A DNA stretch of 64,000 bases from Caballeronia fortuita (lineage in GTDB: Bacteria > Pseudomonadota > Gammaproteobacteria > Burkholderiales > Burkholderiaceae). The stretch is taken from NCBI RefSeq assembly GCF_001544835.2, contig NZ_FCNX02000001.1:858616-922615 (forward strand), read 5' to 3'. The translations under genes were made by a program, and so were the position numbers. Under the pieces are notes generated by a model. That model was not told the origin of the DNA and made no database searches. It was given only the letters and a program-made list of their open reading frames with translations. Position 1 is the stretch's first letter, and each line of letters starts with the position of its first letter. Positions 18,759 to 26,489 of the stretch are shown piece after piece.

Positions 18759-20059
18759 TGCGGTCGATCCGCCGGCAATTGCTGATCTGGCTGCTTGCGC
18801 TCGTGATCGTCGGCGTGGGTTTCGCGGGATGGCTCATCTATCGCCAGGCGCTCGCCGAAGCGAACGAACTCTTCGATTACCAGCTTCAGCAGATCGCGGC
18901 CGCGTTGCCGTCGGAGCCGTTCTCGTCGGTGCTCAGCTCGCGCAGCGAAAGCGACGAAGGCGTCGTCATCCAGATCTGGAACCGCAACGGCGTGCTGATG
19001 TACTACTCGCATCCGCGCGTGCCGCTCGCGCCGCATGCGGAACTCGGCTTTTCGACTGAGATGACGCCGCGCGGGGAGTGGCGCGTGTATAGCGCGATCG
19101 TCGGCGATAACGTCGTGCAGCTCGCGCAACCGCTGTCCATCCGCAATCGCGTCGCGGCGGGCGTCGCGTGGCGCACGCTGTGGCCGCTCGTGCTGCTCTT
19201 GCCGCTGCTCGGGCTCGCGATCTGGGTGATCGTCGGGCGCGGGCTCGCGCCTTTGCAGCGCGTGACGCGCGCGCTCGACACGCGTCATCCCGAAGCGCTC
19301 GATCCGCTCTCCGACCAACGTCTGCCGCAGGAAGTGCGGCCGGTCGTGCGCGCGTTGAACGCGCTGCTTGCGCGGCTGTCGACCGCGCTCGATACGCAAA
19401 AGGCCTTCGTCGCCGATGCCGCTCACGAATTGCGCACGCCGCTCGCTGCCGTGCAGATTCAGGCGCAGCTCGTCGCGCGCGCGCAGGACGACGACACGCG
19501 CCGCGATGCGCTCAGGGATCTTCACGAAGGCATCGCGCGCGCGACGCGGCTCGCGGAACAGTTGCTCGCGCTCGCCCGATCGGAGCCGGACGGCAAGGCG
19601 GCGCTTGCATCGGTCGATCTGCGCGCGCTGCTCGAATCGTGCGTGCGCGGCTACGTGCTCGTCGCGCAGGAGCGGGGTGTCGATCTGGGTATCGAATCGA
19701 GCGAGTCCGCGACGGTCGAAGGCGATCCGGAAGCGCTGCGCGTGATGTTCAACAATCTCATCGATAACGCGACGAAGTACACGCCGAAGGGCGGGCGGGT
19801 GGATGTATGCCTGAGGGTGAGCGAGGGCCGCCCTGTCGTCGAAATCAGCGATACGGGGCCGGGCATTCCACCAGAAGAACGAGAAAGAGTGTTCGACCGG
19901 TTCTATCGCGTGGGAGAGAGCGCGGATCGCGCGCGCACCGATGTCGCGGGCAGCGGGCTGGGACTCGCGATCGTGAAGCGGATCGCGAGTCAGCATGGGG
20001 CGACGGTCGTGCTCGGAGAGTCGCAGGCGGGCGGGCTGTCGGTGTCGATCCGTTTCTGA
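18758..20059 (+). CDS. Sensor histidine kinase (PmrB/QseC-like)
   Basis: A 433-residue inner-membrane kinase. Membrane segments lie at about residues 8-28 and 140-160, with a periplasmic sensor of about 110 residues between them. The H-box is FVADAAHELRTPL with phospho-acceptor H223. The N-box is NNLIDNATKYTPKGG, and the ATP lid has DTGPGIPPEERERVF and GSGLGLAIVKRI. TGATG overlap with the regulator gene means coupled translation. The signal is unknown; the family often senses envelope stress or metal and peptide signals. Confidence 0.93.
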   Translation: MRSIRRQLLIWLLALVIVGVGFAGWLIYRQALAEANELFDYQLQQIAAALPSEPFSSVLSSRSESDEGVVIQIWNRNGVLMYYSHPRVPLAPHAELGFSTEMTPRGEWRVYSAIVGDNVVQLAQPLSIRNRVAAGVAWRTLWPLVLLLPLLGLAIWVIVGRGLAPLQRVTRALDTRHPEALDPLSDQRLPQEVRPVVRALNALLARLSTALDTQKAFVADAAHELRTPLAAVQIQAQLVARAQDDDTRRDALRDLHEGIARATRLAEQLLALARSEPDGKAALASVDLRALLESCVRGYVLVAQERGVDLGIESSESATVEGDPEALRVMFNNLIDNATKYTPKGGRVDVCLRVSEGRPVVEISDTGPGIPPEERERVFDRFYRVGESADRARTDVAGSGLGLAIVKRIASQHGATVVLGESQAGGLSVSIRF

Positions 20060-20189
20060 CGGCGGCTATGAAAGAGGCGGGATCGACGGGTCGACCGCGC
20101 AGCAATTTGAGCGCACAGCCTCCACAACCGGTTGCAGTGAGCAGGGCGATAAGCGCGTATCGCGCGACGGTTCGATCGATCCGGCCTGC

Positions 20190-20394
20190 AACGAGCGCCG
20201 TCTGATGAACGTCGCCAACGGCGTCGAGGGCACGGACGCTGTCAACATGAACCAGTTCAACGCAGTCCAGAGCAGCGTCGACACGGTGGCACGCGAAGCG
20301 TTTGCTGGCGTCGCCGCGGATGGCCATGCCAAACCTTACGCCAGGCCAACCGCTGCCTCGTGAACGCGGCTGCGTCGATCACTCCGCACGGTGA
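20190..20394 (+). pseudogene. Remnant of a trimeric autotransporter (YadA-like) anchor
   Basis: The plus-strand translation around 20190-20310 reads CNERRLMNVANGVEGTDAVN, then MNQFNAVQSSVDTVAREAF, which is the head-to-anchor junction of YadA-like adhesins. At about 20312-20320 the frame must shift by one base, after which MAMPNLTPGQ continues the family's usual anchor sequence (AAAMAMPNLTP). A TGA at 20392-20394 then ends it. No upstream head or stalk and no complete beta-strand anchor remain, so this is a decayed fragment. Confidence 0.75.
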
Positions 20395-20469
20395 CACCAG
20401 CGTGGCGTGCTCAAGTCGCCTACGCGTTCTAAGCGCGACAAGAAGCATCCGAAGCGTCGAGCAGTAGAG

Positions 20470-20513
20470 AAGGGCGGCTGTCATGCAGATGACAGCCGTC
20501 CTTCGTGTTTTTA
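20470..20513 (+). terminator. Rho-independent terminator upstream of degP
   Basis: AAGGGCGGCTGTCAT (20470-20484) and ATGACAGCCGTCCTT (20489-20503) form a 15-base stem with one mismatch around a GCAG loop, followed by CGTGTTTTT. It would stop transcripts from the two-component operon or the old autotransporter gene. The T run overlaps the regulator box of degP. Confidence 0.85.
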
Positions 20514-20542
20514 AGAAAGATTTAAGCGAGCTCCCGTAATCT
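20510..20542 (+). promoter_or_regulatory. PmrA/BasR-type box and -10 of degP
   Basis: Perfect direct repeats TTTAAG at 20510-20515 and 20521-20526, spaced by 5 bases (AAAGA), precede a TAATCT -10-like hexamer at 20537-20542. Spacing to the -10 is 10 bases, nearly the same as in the two-component promoter 2.5 kb upstream. This supports control of the protease by the neighbouring regulator. Confidence 0.6.
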
Positions 20543-20597
20543 TCCTCCATCGACAAAGCGCGCTCCCGAAGAGCGCATCCCCTCGTCAGGAGCACAG

Positions 20598-22103
20598 ATG
20601 AAAGCGAAGATCCTCACCCGCAGCGCCGTCGCGGCGGCTGTTGCCGTTGCCTTGTCGGCGGGTTACGTCGCAGGCCATAACAACGTCCCCGCGCCGCAGG
20701 TCATCGCGCCCGCGCAAGCCGCAATGATGCCCGCCGAAGCCGCGGCAAAAACCGGCATTCCCGATTTCTCCGGCCTCGTCGAGACCTACGGCCCGGCTGT
20801 CGTGAACATCAGCGCGAAGCACGTCGTGAAGCAGACGTCGAACCGTCGCAACATGAATCAGGTGCCGATGGACCCGGACGATCCCTTCTATCAGTTCTTC
20901 AAGCGCTTCGGCGGCATGCCCGGCTTTGGCGGTGGCGGCGATGGCGGCTCCGGCGCAGACCGTCCGAGCGAAGGGCTCGGCTCAGGCTTCATCGTGAGCA
21001 GCGACGGCTACATCCTCACGAACGCGCACGTCGTCGATAACGCGAACGTCGTCACCGTGAAGCTCACCGACAAGCGCGAGTACCGCGCGAAGGTCATCGG
21101 CGCGGACAAGCAATCGGACGTCGCCGTGCTCAAGATCGACGCGAAGGATCTGCCGGTCGTCAAGATCGGCGATCCCAACGGCAGCAAGGTCGGCCAATGG
21201 GTCGTCGCGATCGGCTCGCCGTACGGTTTCGACAACACGGTCACCTCGGGCATCATCAGCGCGAAATCGCGCTCGCTGCCCAACGAGAACTACACGCCGT
21301 TCATCCAGACCGACGTGCCGGTGAATCCCGGCAACTCGGGCGGCCCGCTCTTCAATCTGCAAGGCGAAGTGATCGGCATCAACTCGATGATCTATTCGCA
21401 GACGGGCGGCTTCCAGGGACTTTCGTTCGCTATCCCGATCAACGAGGCGATCAAGGTCAAGGATGCGCTCATCAAGACGGGCCACGTGGATCGCGGACGT
21501 CTCGGCGTGACGGTGCAGGGCATGAATCAGACGCTGGCGAATTCGTTCGGGATGAAGTCGCCGCAAGGCGCGCTCGTCAGCTCGGTCGAGCCGGGCGGAC
21601 CGGCGGCGAAAGGCGGCTTGCAGCCGGGAGATGTCATCACCGCGCTGAACGGCGTGCCGGTCACCGATTCGACCTCGCTGCCGTCGCAGGTCGCCGGTCT
21701 CTCGCCGGGCACGGCCGCGAAGGTCACGGTGTGGCGCGACAAGGGATCGAAGGATCTGTCGGTGACCATCGGTGCGCTGAAAGACGCGAAAACCGCCAGC
21801 GCGAAGGCGGGCAGCGACGACGGCGCATCGGCGCAGGACGCGCGTCTCGGCGTCGCGGTGCGCCCGCTCACGCCGGAGGAGAAGCAGAACGATTCTCTTT
21901 CGCGCGGATTGCTCGTGCAGCAGGCGGGCGGCGCGGCGGCGAACGCGGGCATTCAGCCCGGCGACGTCATCCTTGCCGTGAACGGCCAGCCGGTCACGTC
22001 GGTGCAACAGTTGAAGACGATGGTTCAGCACGCCGGCGACAGCATCGCGCTCCTGATCCAGCGCGACGATGCGCAGATTTTCGTGCCCGTCGATCTCGGC
22101 TGA
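20598..22103 (+). CDS. Do-family serine protease (DegP/MucD)
   Basis: A 501-residue periplasmic quality-control protease and chaperone. It has an N-terminal export segment (AVAAAVAVALSAGYVAGHN), then a trypsin-like domain with catalytic H144 (TNAHVVDNA), D174 (SDVAVLKID) and S247 (GNSGGPLFN), and two C-terminal PDZ domains (from GRLGVTVQGM and ARLGVAVRPL). A Gly-rich loop (FGGGGDGGSGAD) sits before the protease core. Symbols degP or mucD are both used for this type in the genus. The promoter carries a PmrA-type box, pointing to the adjacent two-component system. Confidence 0.94.
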   Translation: MKAKILTRSAVAAAVAVALSAGYVAGHNNVPAPQVIAPAQAAMMPAEAAAKTGIPDFSGLVETYGPAVVNISAKHVVKQTSNRRNMNQVPMDPDDPFYQFFKRFGGMPGFGGGGDGGSGADRPSEGLGSGFIVSSDGYILTNAHVVDNANVVTVKLTDKREYRAKVIGADKQSDVAVLKIDAKDLPVVKIGDPNGSKVGQWVVAIGSPYGFDNTVTSGIISAKSRSLPNENYTPFIQTDVPVNPGNSGGPLFNLQGEVIGINSMIYSQTGGFQGLSFAIPINEAIKVKDALIKTGHVDRGRLGVTVQGMNQTLANSFGMKSPQGALVSSVEPGGPAAKGGLQPGDVITALNGVPVTDSTSLPSQVAGLSPGTAAKVTVWRDKGSKDLSVTIGALKDAKTASAKAGSDDGASAQDARLGVAVRPLTPEEKQNDSLSRGLLVQQAGGAAANAGIQPGDVILAVNGQPVTSVQQLKTMVQHAGDSIALLIQRDDAQIFVPVDLG

Positions 22104-22164
22104 CGCATGAATCGCAGCGCGATGCGGGCACGAAGCATGCTCCGGGAGTTGCCGGTGCCCCATC

Positions 22165-22193
22165 GCGTCACGCCGACGCATCGGGCGTGACGC
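22165..22193. other. Hairpin downstream of degP
   Basis: GCGTCACGCC (22165-22174) and GGCGTGACGC (22184-22193) form a perfect 10-base stem with a 9-base loop. There is no T run. It may protect the 3' end of the protease transcript or reduce read-through into the next gene. Confidence 0.4.
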
Positions 22194-22241
22194 CGGCTGC
22201 GCTTTCGGGCGCGGCGGCATCGGAAAAAAGGAGCCAAAAAC

Positions 22242-22736
22242 ATGACGAGCAAGACCACGGGTAAGCTGGCGGCCACGCTTATCGTAGCCGCGATGACCAC
22301 GGCGACGGCGGGCGGCGCCTGGGCGCAGCAGGCGAGCGGGACCACGGGCGGCACGTCGACCGATTCGTCGAGTGCCGGCAACACCAACGGCGGCGGTCTG
22401 CCGCAGATCGAGCAACAAGGCGACGTCTCGTACACGTCGGGCGGCGTGGGCCTCGACGAATCGCGCGCATTGTTGCGCGAACAGGCGCATTGGCCGCTAT
22501 CGCTGCGCTTCACGGGACCGACGGCCGATTATCTGTCGGGCGTGCACGTGCGTATCGTCGGCGGCAAGGGCGGCGAAGTGCTGTCGACCGAATCGATGGG
22601 ACCGTACATGCTCGTCAAGCTGCCGCCGGGCAGCTACACGGTCTACGCGAAGTACAAGGACCAGGAGAAGAAACAGGCCGTGACGGTCGCGGGGCCGGGC
22701 AAGGCGAAGGCGGCCTTCCACTGGAACATTCAGTAA
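22242..22736 (+). CDS. Exported protein with carboxypeptidase-regulatory-like domain
   Basis: A 164-residue protein with a clear signal peptide (ATLIVAAMTTATAGGAWAQQ, cut after AWA). A Ser-, Thr- and Gly-rich low-complexity stretch runs to about residue 50. The C-terminal part (about 75-164) has GVHVRIVGGKGGEV, MLVKLPPGSYTVYAKY and a final AAFHWNIQ strand, the beta-sandwich pattern of carboxypeptidase regulatory-like or transthyretin-like domains. It has no catalytic residues of its own and its partner is unknown. It is probably periplasmic. Confidence 0.75.
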   Translation: MTSKTTGKLAATLIVAAMTTATAGGAWAQQASGTTGGTSTDSSSAGNTNGGGLPQIEQQGDVSYTSGGVGLDESRALLREQAHWPLSLRFTGPTADYLSGVHVRIVGGKGGEVLSTESMGPYMLVKLPPGSYTVYAKYKDQEKKQAVTVAGPGKAKAAFHWNIQ

Positions 22737-22880
22737 GCGCGGGCGTCCAAAGAGCAGACGTTCAGGCATCGAAAGCGCTCACGCAGCATCGGCAGTTTGT
22801 CTCATAATCAAGCCACGGGTGTCTCGACGACTCGTGGCTTTTTCTTGGGATGCCGGTTCTCACGCGGGAGGGGCAGCACG

Positions 22881-23258
22881 ATGGGCACGGAACTGAACGA
22901 CGGGCACGAAACGGCGCATCACATCGAGATCACGCCGAACGGCCGGCGCTGCCGCGTGATCCATCAGGGCGTGACTTATGCCGACACGCACGCGTCCTTC
23001 ACGCTCATCGAGCAGGGCGCGGAAAAGGTGCATTACTTTCCGCGCGCCGATGTCAACATGGCACGCCTCGAGCGCTCCATTCACACGACGCATTGCCCGA
23101 CCAAGGGCGAGGCCACGCACTATCATCTGCTGACCGAAGACGGTCCGGTCGAAAACGCCGCATGGAGTTACGAATCACCGCTCGATGCCGCCGTGAAGAT
23201 CAAGGGCTATCTCGCGTTCTACGTGTCGCGCGTCGATCGCATCGACGAAACGTCTTAG
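22881..23258 (+). CDS. DUF427-like / conserved small cytosolic protein
   Basis: A 125-residue protein starting MGTELNDGHETAHHIEIT, with a GGGAGGGG ribosome site. Segments NGRRCRVIHQGVTYADT, YFPRADVNMARLERS, HCPTKGEATHYHL and AAWSYESPLDAAVKIKGY match the small beta-barrel DUF427 family (PF04248), which is widespread and lacks a firm biochemical function. No signal peptide is seen. An in-frame start upstream at 22797 would add 28 residues without family likeness. Confidence 0.85.
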   Translation: MGTELNDGHETAHHIEITPNGRRCRVIHQGVTYADTHASFTLIEQGAEKVHYFPRADVNMARLERSIHTTHCPTKGEATHYHLLTEDGPVENAAWSYESPLDAAVKIKGYLAFYVSRVDRIDETS

Positions 23259-23332
23259 GCGCGCGGGCGAACAGACACCGCACATCCGCTCATTCATAAC
23301 GAACGCATGCGATTCCCGGTCCGGAGGCTCGA

Positions 23333-24124
23333 ATGGAAGTCACCGATGCGTTGTGCGTTCCGCTCGATCCGGCGCACGTCCGGGAAGCGCTTTCCGATCT
23401 CACGCTGCTGCGCGCGAGCCTCGACAATTGCGAATCGTTCACGTGCACGCCCGCCGGCGAATATGTTCTCACGCTGATCGTGCCGCTCGGCGCGCTGCGG
23501 GCGCGCTATGAAATCCGCGCGCATGCCGCCGGGCGCACGCGTCAGGCAGCGCATGTCCCGCCTGACGACACCGAATCCGCCGACACCGTCTACGCGCGCA
23601 CGCTGAGCTTCAAGGCGCGCGGCGAAGGCGTCGGCTCGTTGCGCGGGCAGATCGCCGTCGCGCTGAATCCGGACGACGACGGCGCCGCAACCTGGATCGA
23701 ATACACCGTCTGGGCGACCGTCTCCGGACCACTCGCCGGCTTGCCAGCGCGCCAGATCGAGAACGCGCTGCGCGAGGGCGCCGACGATTTCTTCGCCGAA
23801 TTCTGCGAAGTGGTGCGCGCGAAGCACGGCTTGCCGTCGATGCGCGCGGCGGGCGAGGGCGCCGCGCGCCGTCATGTGTTCCTGCGGCCCGGCGCGATGT
23901 CGGCGGCGATGTCGGTGGCGTTTTCGCGTCGGCCGGGCGCGCGTTCCGCCGATGCCCACGCGAGCGGCGTGCTGCGGCATCGGCTGCACGGACACGGCTT
24001 CGTGCATCGCGAGCGCGATCATTCCCACGATCCGCATCCGCTTGGCCTGCCGGTTTGGGCGTGGGCGGCGATGCTCGTGTGCATCGCGCTCTTCGCCTAT
24101 TTCGCGCAGCACGTCGGGACGTGA
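23333..24124 (+). CDS. CoxG-like SRPBCC-domain protein with C-terminal membrane anchor
   Basis: A 263-residue protein. The first 160 residues (DALCVPLDPAHVREALSDLT to the amphipathic C-terminal helix LREGADDFFAEFCEVV) follow the CoxG/START-like pattern, a helix-grip fold with a hydrophobic cavity. A variable basic linker follows, then one C-terminal membrane segment (VWAWAAMLVCIALFAYFA). CoxG of CO dehydrogenase has this same layout, but no cox genes are nearby, so a CO role is not implied. The family call rests on layout and a few motifs. Confidence 0.6.
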   Translation: MEVTDALCVPLDPAHVREALSDLTLLRASLDNCESFTCTPAGEYVLTLIVPLGALRARYEIRAHAAGRTRQAAHVPPDDTESADTVYARTLSFKARGEGVGSLRGQIAVALNPDDDGAATWIEYTVWATVSGPLAGLPARQIENALREGADDFFAEFCEVVRAKHGLPSMRAAGEGAARRHVFLRPGAMSAAMSVAFSRRPGARSADAHASGVLRHRLHGHGFVHRERDHSHDPHPLGLPVWAWAAMLVCIALFAYFAQHVGT

Positions 24125-24129
24125 CGTCG

Positions 24130-24765
24130 TTACTGCATCAGCAATGACGGACTGCAGCGCAAGGCGTCGAAGCAGGCGTCGATGAGCGCTTCGGCGTCGC
24201 GCTCCGGATGGACGAGATCCGGCAGCATCAGCGAATCGCGCAGGATGCCGGTGAAGAGGCAGTGGAGCATCGTCGTTGCGCGATTCGTATCGAGCGTCGC
24301 GGGAAGCTGCTTTTTCTCGACCGCATTGCGCAGCGCGCGCTCGATGCGTTCCATGCCGTCGCGCATGTTGTTCTGATGCCGCTCGCGCACCGGTCCCATT
24401 TCCTCGACGAACTCGCATTTCATGAACAGGATGTCGAAGACGCGGCGGCGCTGCTCGTCGGTCGTGATATTGCGCATGCACCAGACGAACAGTTCCCGAA
24501 GACGCGCGAGCGGGTCTTCTTCCTTGCCGTCGAGTGTGGTTTCGATGAGCTCGTCGAGCGGCAGAAGACTGCGGTCGAACATCGCGTTGAAGAGATCGCC
24601 CTTGTTGGCGAAGTGCCAGTAAATCGCGCCGCGCGTGACGCCCGCCGCCTGCGCGATGTCCGCGAGCGTCGTGCGCGACACGCCTTTCTCATAGAAGACG
24701 CGCTCTGCCGCGTCGAGGACGCGATTGCGCGTCGCCTGCGCTTCTTCCTTGGTTCGTCTGACCAT
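24130..24765 (-). CDS. TetR/AcrR-family repressor of RND efflux
   Basis: A 211-residue regulator. The N-terminal helix-turn-helix reads TLADIAQAAGVTRGAIYWHF, the TetR-family signature of the AcrR/BpeR/AmrR type. The long C-terminal helical domain (from DELIETTLDGKEEDP) binds ligands and matches the AcrR C-terminal family (MLHCLFTGILRDSLM). The gene is divergent from the first efflux operon, and a 20-base palindrome between them fits its operator, so it most likely represses efflux until a drug or metabolite binds. Confidence 0.92.
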   Translation of the reverse strand: MVRRTKEEAQATRNRVLDAAERVFYEKGVSRTTLADIAQAAGVTRGAIYWHFANKGDLFNAMFDRSLLPLDELIETTLDGKEEDPLARLRELFVWCMRNITTDEQRRRVFDILFMKCEFVEEMGPVRERHQNNMRDGMERIERALRNAVEKKQLPATLDTNRATTMLHCLFTGILRDSLMLPDLVHPERDAEALIDACFDALRCSPSLLMQ

Positions 24766-24907
24766 ATCGTCCGGCCGGTGGCCGTGTGCTCCTGCTTGCT
24801 GCCGTTTAAGAGCCGCTTACAAGCGGCTTTGTCGAAGATTCGTCGACCGTAATCGATTCCCCGAGCGATTTTTCCTCGCCTCCAATGGGGATAAACACGT
24901 ACGGTTT

Positions 24908-24937
24908 TTTACATTCATTCGTGAATGTATATACAAT
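24908..24937 (+). promoter_or_regulatory. Efflux operon promoter with AcrR-type operator
   Basis: TACATTCA (24910-24917) and TGAATGTA (24922-24929) form a perfect inverted repeat around TTCG. This is close to the AcrR operator of Escherichia coli, which also reads TACATxCA and TGAATGTA. A -35 TTTACA (24908-24913) and a -10 TACAAT (24932-24937), 18 bases apart, bracket the palindrome, so bound repressor would block RNA polymerase. The rest of the 24766-25214 spacer holds no gene that I can support. Confidence 0.75.
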
Positions 24938-25214
24938 ACCACCCGTTTACGAATATTCACAAATTCATCCGACGGGCGGTTTTCGAATAAGCTTTCGTCT
25001 CCATTGCCCGTTCCGGCCGTCCTGCTGGCCACGGGCGACGCCTCCGAGCGTCGCGCACGGGCATGAAGGCGCCGGCCGCTCCTGGCGGCGCCGCTCACTC
25101 GTCGGACAAGTTGGTGTATTCGCAGCGTCCTTACGGATGCTCGTGCGCGGCGTTGCCCGGGGAAGGCCCGCCGCGCACCCAATTTCACTCTCAGTCTCAG
25201 ACAGAGGTCGCTCC

Positions 25215-26471
25215 ATGCGCGTCGAACGGGTTCCATTCCGCTTAATCACCGCCGCGACGGCTGCCGTGTTCCTGGCAGCGTGCGGGCAAAAACAGTCAGC
25301 ACCTCCGCCGCAAACGCCCGAAGTGGGCATCGTGACCGTGCAGCCGACGAGCGTGCCGGTCGTAGTCGACCTGCCGGGCCGCACCAACGCCTATCTCGTG
25401 GCGCAAGTGCGCGCGCGCGTCGACGGCATCGTGCTGCGCCGCGAATTCACGGAAGGCTCCGAGGTCAAGGCCGGCCAGCGGCTCTACAAGATCGATCCGG
25501 CGCCGTACATCGCGGCGCTGAACAACGCGAAGGCCACGCTCGCGAAGGCGCAGGCGAACGTCGCGTCGCAGAATGCGCTCGTCGCGCGTTACAAGATTCT
25601 CGTCGCGGCCAACGCCGTGTCGAAGCAGGACTACGATAACGCCGTCGCCGCGCAAGGCCAGGCCGTCGCGGATGTCGCGGCGGGCAAGGCATCGGTCGAT
25701 ACGGCGCAGATCAATCTCGGCTACACCGACGTCGTCTCGCCGATCACCGGCCGCACGGGTCTGTCGCAGGTCACGCCCGGCGCGTATGTCCAGGCGAGCG
25801 CCGCGACGCTGCTCACGACCGTGCAGCAGCTCGATCCGATCTACGTCGATCTGACGCAATCGAGCGTCGAAGGTCTTCAGTTGCGCCGGCAGATTCAGGA
25901 AGGCCGCCTGCAGACCGAAGGCATTCACGCCGCGAAGGTCACGCTCGTGCTCGAAGACGGCCGCACTTATACCGAGCAGGGCAAGCTGCAATTCTCCGAC
26001 GTGAGCGTCGATCAGAGCACCGGTTCGGTCACCGTGCGCGCCATTTTCCAGAACAAGGATCGCGTGCTTCTGCCGGGCATGTTCGTGCGCGCGCGCATCC
26101 AGGAAGGCATGAACGACCACGCGCTCGTCGTGCCGCAGATCGGCATCACGCATGACCAGAAGGGCACGCCGACCGCGCTCGTCGTCAACAAGGACGACAA
26201 GGTCGAACTGCGCCAGCTCGTCACCGGCGGCACCTTCGGCAACAACTGGGTCGTCGACAGCGGGCTGAATCCGGGCGATCGCGTGATCGTGAACGGCGTC
26301 GAGAAGGCGAAGCCCGGCATGCAGGTGAAGCCGGTCGACGCGAAATTCCCGTATCCGGCTTCGGACGCGCAGGCGGCATCCGCGCCGGGCACCGCGAGCG
26401 GCGTCAGTGGTGGCAGTGGCGCGAGCGGCGCGCAAGCCGCGTCGGCCGCATCCGCTGCGTCGGGCGCGTAA
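25215..26471 (+). CDS. RND efflux periplasmic adaptor (membrane fusion protein), copy 1
   Basis: A 418-residue lipoprotein with lipobox FLAACGQK (lipidated Cys near residue 20). Adaptor-family parts follow: VVVDLPGRTNAYL, the lipoyl half QVRARVDGIVLRREFTEG, the alpha-hairpin coiled coil (about 95-165), ITGRTGLSQVTPGAYVQ, and the membrane-proximal domain to about 380. An Ala-, Ser- and Gly-rich tail ends it. It links the inner-membrane pump and outer-membrane channel of a tripartite drug efflux system. The start has an AGAGG ribosome site that is also conserved at the second copy. Confidence 0.95.
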   Translation: MRVERVPFRLITAATAAVFLAACGQKQSAPPPQTPEVGIVTVQPTSVPVVVDLPGRTNAYLVAQVRARVDGIVLRREFTEGSEVKAGQRLYKIDPAPYIAALNNAKATLAKAQANVASQNALVARYKILVAANAVSKQDYDNAVAAQGQAVADVAAGKASVDTAQINLGYTDVVSPITGRTGLSQVTPGAYVQASAATLLTTVQQLDPIYVDLTQSSVEGLQLRRQIQEGRLQTEGIHAAKVTLVLEDGRTYTEQGKLQFSDVSVDQSTGSVTVRAIFQNKDRVLLPGMFVRARIQEGMNDHALVVPQIGITHDQKGTPTALVVNKDDKVELRQLVTGGTFGNNWVVDSGLNPGDRVIVNGVEKAKPGMQVKPVDAKFPYPASDAQAASAPGTASGVSGGSGASGAQAASAASAASGA

Positions 26472-26489
26472 TAAAAGGGAGCCTGTTAC

